A stretch of DNA of 64,000 nucleotides. Source: Lota lota (taxonomy: Eukaryota > Chordata > Actinopteri > Gadiformes > Lotidae). The position numbers were made by a program, and so were the translations under genes. Positions 1 to 64,000 of the stretch are shown here, in pieces (the stretch's first letter is position 1; each line of letters begins with the position of its first letter). The stretch covers positions 327,474 through 391,473 of the forward strand of contig JACYXH010000719.1 in assembly GCA_026745465.1 (NCBI GenBank), given 5' to 3'. Below the pieces are notes generated by a model. The model did no database searches, was not told the DNA's origin, and saw nothing but the letters and a program-made list of their open reading frames with translations.

Positions 1-407
1 ATTTTCGCAACCTTACGGTACATGTAGCAGAGAAAGTGTTTATGATTAATTGTGCTGATGAGTATCGACAAATGTTGAGCACCCCCTACAACTGAGGAAG
101 AACTCAAATATATTATTGGGCTTTACACACATAAAACTGCTAATATGAGATGCATTTCAAAATATATCACACATTCAGTCACAGGAAAAACCACAATGGC
201 CCATCCTCTAAAAACACAGACACACACTCACTCTCTTCCATGGTTTAGTTCAACCACAATTGAAACAGATGGTGACAAAGATGATGACGAAGTGATTATG
301 GCCCGAATCAGTGAGACGACATGCCAATATTGTGAAAGAAAATGTGACAGAAAGAGAGACAGAGATAAACAGAAATGGAGAGATAGAGAGAGCTAGAGAG
401 AGAGAGA

Positions 408-439
<32 letters not shown>

Positions 440-759
440 GATAGGCCCTTGATGCTCGCACATGCCTCACTGGAATGAAGGGAGGGCTCCATTGTTGGGG
501 AGGGTTATCTGGAGGGTCATGTGTTCATCAGGGCTCTTCCAGTGGGCTACTCATGGTTCAGGATGTGCATGTGTGAGTGGGTGTCTGCACATGTCGATTT
601 CTACTTTTTATTTGCAGCAAAGTACAGAAAGATAATATAAGGCATTTGACCTAATGGCCAGACCTATGCCCCTAAAACCTTAAACACTGAGTCACCATCT
701 CTCCCTGTGTGTGTGTGTATGTTTGCATGCTGCCATCTCTGCCTGTGTGTGTGTGAGAG

Positions 760-800
<41 letters not shown>

Positions 801-914
801 ATGTCCGTGTGAGTATCTAGCTTGAAGAAAAGGAAACAGCCGCTAGAACGCAAGTCTTTTTATTCTTTTTTAAAGCATGCAGTGCATACGCTTGTGTATT
901 TGTAAGGGAGTTCC

Positions 915-958
<44 letters not shown>

Positions 959-2133
959 CCTTTCCTAAATCGGTGTGCGTAGCAAATGTCTCCGGCAGGA
1001 TACAAGGTTTGAGAGGAGGACAAATTTACGCCAGTTCTGTGTGTTTTTATGCCTGGTGTATTGTAGTCTCGCAACATCATCAATTACACCCTAGAGCAGA
1101 CTGTGGGAAACATTAACTCACACCTGGATGCAAACACATACACACATACATACACACAGGGAAATGTCTTTGCGATGCATCAATCTTATTGATATTTGCA
1201 GAACTTTAATAATAGCTTATAGGATGGTAATTCCTCGAACAATCGGACTATGACACGAAACAATACAACCAATTTATGGCAGTACAGATGATGCCACTTG
1301 GAACGATTTGCATGGTGAGTGGCACCAATGTGAACCAATCACAGCTATTGCCTTAAGCTGTTTAACCACGGAGACTGGTATTACCGGGGTCTCAACTGAG
1401 TGCTTTGTTAATGTTTTGGTTCATTTATGCATAATAGTATTCACAGTGAATTATTACAAAATAAATACAAGTATATCATCCAATGCAATACATTAAATAA
1501 TAAAAGGCAAGGACACTGATGTAATGTAATGCGCAACACACACACACACACACGTCCATCTTGACCCAAACCCTCGTCAGCAACCTCATATCCTCTGTAC
1601 TGCTGATCCCTCCATGTGAGCGTCTACATCCTCCGTCGGGGGGGGGGGGGGGGGGGGGGGGGGTGATGCTGGGGGGGACTGCCTCAGTGCGACTCTAGTC
1701 TCTAAAACAGGTAACACCCTTCTACTAAGAGCACAACCCTCTGAGAAAATAACCGGATAAAAAAATTATAACGCAAACGAATACCGTCTGTTGCCCTGCT
1801 GAGTTGGATTTTCACATGCTTAGGAAAAAGACCACGCCTCAGGTAATAGAGCTTTTTGTCTGCAAACAAACAACTTTAATGCATTGCTTTGTGACAGTGT
1901 TGTTGTATAGGATGATATTATCGTTTTATTGTCTGTTTTGAAAATAGATCTTTAGCTTTTTTTTGGAAGTCTGTTGTGAGTCTGTGGTACACGATGTGGT
2001 TACTAAAGCTTGTATGTGTGTGATTTCTCTTAGGAGTCTTGTGGCGCATTTGGGGCTGTTGATTCATTCCCATTTCATCCTTGACCTGAGGACCTATACC
2101 ATGAGAAGCCATTGGGGAAACTGTCAATAATTT
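1..2133. other. Upstream non-coding region with microsatellites
   Basis: I see no supportable gene here. The stretch holds a short GA run followed by (CA)n at about 393-438, (GT)n at about 762-798, (CA)n at about 917-953, and a poly-G run of about 26 at 1638-1663. Short open frames in it are repeat shadows or random. It is probably the 5' flank of the myo1c long-isoform promoter, but I cannot identify a TATA box or a clear transcription start. Confidence 0.6.
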
Positions 2134-2238
2134 TTGGGAAGCAGCACATCTAGGACTGAAAGACAGACAGACAAAAAGGACAACACAGCGGACACTGAGC
2201 ATCAGAAAAAACAAGGGGGAACGGAAGGAAAAGAGAAC

Positions 2239-2309
<71 letters not shown>
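2134..2309 (+). other. myo1c: Putative 5' UTR of myo1c exon 1a
   Basis: Sequence directly before the exon 1a start codon. A (GA)n array at about 2245-2308 runs to within two bases of the ATG, so a transcript starting upstream would carry a long purine tract in its leader. The start context has A at -3 and G at +4, a strong Kozak match. The 5' limit is not determinable by eye. Confidence 0.45.
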
Positions 2310-54359
<52,050 letters not shown>

Positions 54360-56255
54360 TAGCTACGAGGACACGCCCACTCTGGAGGGAACGCGCCCCA
54401 TCACCCAGCCTCTACGATCCACCAATCACGTGAACGCAGATCCCACTCTGCCTTAGCCAATCACATGCCAGCTTTCAACGACATGAATAGCACATGCTAT
54501 TAAGAAAACAGAAACTCTATAAAACTAATTGATATATTTATGTTTATATTTTTTGGGGGGAGGGGTTTTGGGTATTAATACTGATTCTGATTTGAATTTC
54601 TGATTTTTATATATAATACACACATATATATATATATAGATATATGTATAGATATATGAAGCCGAGCAATAACATATTTTGGTGACATTTCCTTGCGCTG
54701 TTCTTGTTTCTTAACTTTGGGAATGACTGTGGAAACCAATTAGGGAAGGTAGTTGCTTGTCTCTGTTTGAGGGGTTAGAATGTGTTACTAAGCAGCCTGT
54801 TGCTTTTTTTTTCTGTTGGTTTTGACTGCTTTACCAGCTTGTTAGCCCCTGACACTCTCTTTTAATGACAGACCCTCTGCCACCGGCAGTACTGGGAGAC
54901 TTATTGTTTTTCAGAGCAAGGCTCATAGTATGTAGGCTGTGGGGAAACAGAAGAAAAAAAAAAAGCTTTGGGAGGCCATGGACAACTTCATACTATCCCG
55001 TGGTGTGCTAATCTATGATTAGGGCTTGGAGAAATAGAAGGGCCCAGAAAACCAAAAGTGGGGTGTGTACACACACTATGACAGGTAAAATGTCCAAATG
55101 CATTTTCTGAATACTCCTGAATATGCTTCAAGTAGAAGACTTTGAACGTAGATCCAATCGAGATAGAGCAAGACCATACTACGGATGCTTAAGAGCCCAA
55201 TGGATGTGAGGAAAGTGTGAGAGAAAGGTCTGAGAAGGAAAAGATGAAAAGCTGAGAATGTGTTGACTTGTTCTCTGTCGCTCTGTCTGGTCCCCAGACA
55301 TGTGCCTTTTGACCCTGGCTTGGTCCATGTTAACTTAGTTCTTGGACATGTATAAACTGTGACACTAAGTGCTGAATCTGAGGGAGCTGGGAACCAGAAT
55401 CCCAAAGGATCAAGGAGCCAGGGAAGGGACGTGGCTAGCGGACAACAAACCAGATTACCGGACCGTTTCACATGGCGTACAACGGCTATAGCGACAGTCG
55501 TGTGGTATAGCTACACCGGGCCACTTTCCTTGGGTCACAATCTTACAAGAACACCCCAGTCGTACACCTGCCTTCCTTCCGTTGTATTCCCACCCCTCAC
55601 CCCAACCCACCCCACCACCCCTTACCCCCACCCACCCCACCACCCCTCACCATCCTAGTGCAGAGGAGTCCAAATATATTTTGTTGAAAAAACACATTGT
55701 TTTTCTAAATAGTTGAGATGCTAATAGAACTGGCTATGAACCCCTCCACCTCTGGGGCTCTAGGTTGAGATTGGCGCAATAGAACCTGCACTTACACGAT
55801 AATAGCCAAAGAAGTGACTGTTGATTTACAATGATCTGTGTATGAGATGTGGTTTTCTTAAGAGATGCAAAATGCTAGTCGATTTGGTTTGATTGTGAAA
55901 AACTTGCAACAAAAAAAAGTTTTTGTTTATGAAATGACCCAGTTGTGTGTGTGTGTGTGTTTGAGAGAGAATACTGCCAAAACTCCGCAAGTTTTGTAAT
56001 AGGACATTGTAATCGTTTTCACTACCAGTGTCGTACTCCATTCTAAAATGTGTGATTATTTAATCTGTTTTGGCTCAACAATGTGAGCTATATTATTACA
56101 ACCCAATCCTATGTCTGTCTATTAATTTACTGATGCACATGTGCTATTTTCATTCTGACTTACTGTATGCACCAACCAATGTATAATGATGTCTGCACTC
56201 TAATAAATAAGACCATGATATATTTGACAAATAAAGTGTAAAAATAAATGGGAAA
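54360..56255 (+). other. myo1c: myo1c 3' UTR
   Basis: About 1.9 kb with no open frame. Contains an AT dinucleotide stretch (about 54610-54655) and a C-rich tract (about 55580-55650). Near the end lie AATAAA at 56202-56207 and 56230-56235 and another at about 56242. The exact cleavage site is inferred. Confidence 0.7.
56200..56250 (+). terminator. myo1c: Polyadenylation signal cluster of myo1c
   Basis: Three AATAAA hexamers within about 50 bases, the densest cluster downstream of the stop codon. A further AATAAA lies near 56740. Confidence 0.65.
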
Positions 56256-57380
56256 CAGGCTTTCATGTTGTCTATTCAAGAAGACCATGGTGACTTATTC
56301 ACTTCACACGCCAGACTGTTAAGATGTGTGTTCACAAGTTGATGAAATGTGGCTAAGTTCGCTTGTCTTTCTCTGCTTTTCAATGTACATTTAAATTATT
56401 TACTAGCCTATCAAAATGAATTCTACATCTAAAGGAATGAGTCTTGACTTGAGAGTGCGAGATAATGTTGGCATGTAAATATGTCTCAATCGACTCCACC
56501 AGCTGCTCTGGCAAAGTGGTGAGGATGTGGGCAGCTGAGGCTTTTAGAGGTAAAAGCCACAACCAACAGCACACTTTACACAGAAACCAAAAAACAACCA
56601 ACAAATAAATAGTCCTGTGCACCGTAGCATTTGTGTTTGGTAATGGTCTTGAGGCTTATCTCAACAACGCTAGGAGAAGAATGTTTGCCAAAAAATATTT
56701 GGCCAAAAGTAGCTTGTTTGCAAAAAAGGGTGCAGTGCCAAATAAAGACATCAAAGTGTTATGCATTATTTTCAATTCAGATTTTTAAGAAAACCTCAAA
56801 AGTGCAACGAAATTCCTTGTCAAGTTGCATGTGGTCTGATGAAAAACAACGTTGGTTGGAGGAACATTGTCGTTGTATTCTTTCCTTTGTCCACTAGTCG
56901 GCGCCCTCGGCGTAAACTTCAGGGTGTTTTTATTCTGGCGGTTCAGTGTGTCTTACAGGGTCCCTCCTTCATTTCCTGGAAGTACAAGTTTGGGAAAACG
57001 ACTGACTGTTCCTTACCCGTGTTTTTGTTGTTCCTCTCTTACATTTGTTATGTTGAGAAACAAATTTACACAGCTTTACCAGTCCGTATACTACACACTT
57101 CTATGCAATATATAGGATTAAGTGCTTATTTGGGCCTAGTTTAAAACATTTACCATGCATTTACCAGATCTGCACTGTTCTGTAATCTTTTACTAACATA
57201 ACACACTATGTCTTACTAAGTGTGGCCAAATATTATTTCCGTTTTTACTAGCTATAGACTATATGTATCTGACAGAACAAATTGTACCTGTTCTCTTAAC
57301 CCGTTATGTTATCTATCTTCTTTGTGTTCAAACATTAGTCGACTGTTTTTCTCCTTACCTTTTATTATTTATTTCGGCGC
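56256..57380. other. Intergenic region between myo1c and slc43a2
   Basis: About 1.1 kb. No gene, RNA or recognised repeat seen. Confidence 0.6.
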
Positions 57381-57490
57381 TCGCTGATTGGTTTAATGAG
57401 TCTCTAGCTCATCCGCTGGCCAATGGCAGCGTTGGCTTGTTTGTGCACGGTTCATCGCTGTATAAAGCAGCAACATGAGAGATGTAGAGG
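57381..57490 (+). promoter_or_regulatory. slc43a2: Predicted slc43a2 promoter (CCAAT and TATA boxes)
   Basis: An inverted CCAAT box (GATTGG, about 57386), a direct one (GCCAATGGC, about 57417-57425) and TATAAAG at 57461-57467 are spaced as in a TATA promoter, predicting transcription from about 57490. Confidence 0.6.
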
Positions 57491-57646
57491 AGATATATTG
57501 ATGCCAAGAAACAAGGCGCAACCTGCACGACTAAAGCAACAACTGCTCATGTCTTCCTTCTTCGACGGAGAACCACAGTTCTTCCAAAGACACAATCATT
57601 CTGTAGTGAAAGACGAGTGTCATCGGGTTTGAAGGCAGAATCTCAG
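57490..57646 (+). other. slc43a2: Non-coding first exon of slc43a2
   Basis: Follows the TATA box and ends at a good donor, TCTCAG|GTAGGT. It carries an upstream ORF, ATG at 57501 to TGA at 57630-57632 (43 codons), wholly inside the exon. The assignment is positional: it is the nearest convincing promoter and donor upstream of the coding exon. Confidence 0.5.
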
Positions 57647-59057
57647 GTAGGTTCCTCCAGCGCCAAGGATGCTCTATGGGTCGGCTGCACTCACCTCACT
57701 ATTTAGGAGCATGTTAGTCTCCGTTATGCAAGGCAAGCCATTGAGTTCAAAATAATATTCAATGAGGCGTTATGATACGTTATAGTGATTCACATCATTT
57801 CACACGATTTGCTCTTCAAATCAGTTATGCATTTGTTTGGTTGATGGCTGAAAAATACAAATGACAAAACATGCAACAGTCCATTTAGGGATGAACTTGA
57901 AGCATAAATTAATGTGATTGTCGTGTTATTGTGAAAATGAATCATGTGCCTATTTGATGGTGGCTAATAGTGTTGTTTATTTATTGTTGCATTTGCTGTG
58001 TCTTTGATTCAGTCTTGTTAAGTAACAGTGTGGGTATTCATTGTTGTTGTGCCGCAAGAAAAATCCTACCACATCCAACACCGATGATCAAGTCTAGGGA
58101 CATCAACTAACCCTAACCCCGCTTAGGCAGAATAGAGTAGCTAATCAAAAATATAAGTAGGCGTAATGCGCATTAGGTAAAAGTAGGACTACAGCCTATT
58201 GTTATTGCTGACGAAATTGTCTTTATTAATTCGTCGAATATCATTGCAGGTTATATTAATAGGTAAATGATTTCAGTTAAAGAACTATTTTCTCATTTGC
58301 TGGGGCCGGTGTCGTGAGATGCACCCCCTCGCGATTCAAAACATAGTCTGTCAATCGAAAATGACGGACGCACGTTTTATTGGCTTTCTTCCTCGTGCAT
58401 TTGGCCAGCGCGAGAGCGGATGCGGAGATGCTGCTCTGACGGTAGAAAAAGGACAGGCCAGAGCACGCATCTCGCGCCGCACTGGTTCGAACCGGCTGGA
58501 ACATAAGCTCACGTGCAGCAATTCCTAGAACCGTGTCACTTGCAGCCAATAGAAAAAATGCACGGAGAAAGTGTCTACCCATCAGATACACAGGGGGGCG
58601 GGATGTGTGTCCATAGTGGGTGGGGTCTGCTGCTGGCACGCTCCAGAATCTCTCAGCTGTTCTGTGTTTGTGAGTTCTTCCCCTTCCTCATGATCAGGAG
58701 GAGAACAAAGAAACCATGATAGCCCCCCCCCCCCCCCCCCCCTATTTCCAAAGCATATTTGGAAATAGGGATAATTGTTTCTTTATTCTCCTCATGATAT
58801 TGTAATATTGTAATATTTGGCCATTACAATTCATGTTTTCTCCTCAATTTGTGTTCCAACTTCCCAATTTGGCTTAAAATGTCAGCAACAACTCTTACAT
58901 CCTTGTAAAGAGAGAGAAACATTGTTGGCTTCTTTTAATCTAATAATGACAAATACACAGTTTAATAAACAACTGTAAATGTCTATCCTCCCTCCAGGCT
59001 CCACCCATCCCTCATCCCTCCTCTCGGACCAGGCCCCTTGTGGTTAATCCCTTCCCC
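57647..59057. other. 5' UTR intron of slc43a2
   Basis: Contains a CpG-rich patch at about 58310-58520 (possible alternative promoter), a poly-C run at about 58725-58742, and a hairpin at about 58740-58770 (CCTATTTCCAAA / TTTGGAAATAGG, 5-base loop). No gene seen. Confidence 0.5.
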
Positions 59058-59064
59058 AGCTGCG

Positions 59065-63777
<4,713 letters not shown>

Positions 63778-63893
63778 GTGAGTTCAAGTCAACTGTCCTG
63801 TAGAACATATTTATCGCTGGGTTTCCCTGTTAATACAAGAAAATACAGTAGAACTTTATTGTCCACATGAGGTGGACAATTGCAAAAGAGAAT

Positions 63894-64000
<107 letters not shown>

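Noticed and set aside
55076-55471. 131-residue minus-strand open frame opposite the myo1c 3' UTR
   Set aside because: No recognisable domain and no supporting signals; likely chance.

Overview
The window is vertebrate nuclear DNA, almost certainly from a teleost fish. It holds intron-rich genes with GT-AG splice sites, an L2-type LINE, a tRNA-derived V-SINE-like element, a Ty3/gypsy fragment and a very high load of long, nearly perfect (GT)n/(CA)n and (GA)n arrays. That load, together with fish-like myosin sequence, would fit a gadiform such as cod, but this is inference. Both recognised genes lie on the + strand. Their adjacency (myo1c next to slc43a2) matches the order I recall from the syntenic vertebrate MYO1C-INPP5K-PITPNA-SLC43A2 neighbourhood, with the two middle genes absent here.

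Positions 2310-54359 hold a complete gene for unconventional myosin-Ic (myo1c). I reconstructed every splice junction by hand. The chain starting at 2310 gives 1063 codons, the length I recall for the long human isoform. Three alternative 5' ends are visible: a coding first exon at 2310-2393 homologous to the long-isoform N-terminus; a CpG-rich, apparently non-coding first exon ending at 4725; and an unfamiliar coding exon at 27221-27327 that opens a new 26-residue N-terminus in frame. All can join exon 2 at 30159. The motor domain spans exons 2-20, three IQ motifs lie in exons 21-24, and the membrane-binding TH1 tail lies in exons 24-32. The 3' UTR runs to about 56,255.

Intron 1 (2394-30158) is mostly repeats: microsatellites, a V-SINE-like element (about 8.5 kb), a broken L2 LINE on the minus strand (14.0-15.8 kb), duplicated units around GA arrays (13.4-23.6 kb), and 38-, 40- and 33-bp tandem arrays. 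Later introns carry a 45-bp minisatellite that has amplified the exon 3 splice donor 26-fold, a perfect 52-bp palindrome, a MITE-like element, and dinucleotide tracts that abut many splice sites.

From about 57.4 kb to the window end lies the 5' part of slc43a2, a large neutral amino-acid transporter of the LAT4 family. It shows a TATA/CCAAT promoter, a non-coding first exon and four coding exons (167 codons), and the rest lies beyond the window. Its first coding intron contains a decayed Ty3/gypsy pol fragment. I found no bacterial-type operons, CRISPR arrays, rRNA or tRNA genes. The most unusual material is the relation of tandem repeats to splice sites in myo1c and the extra N-terminal exon.
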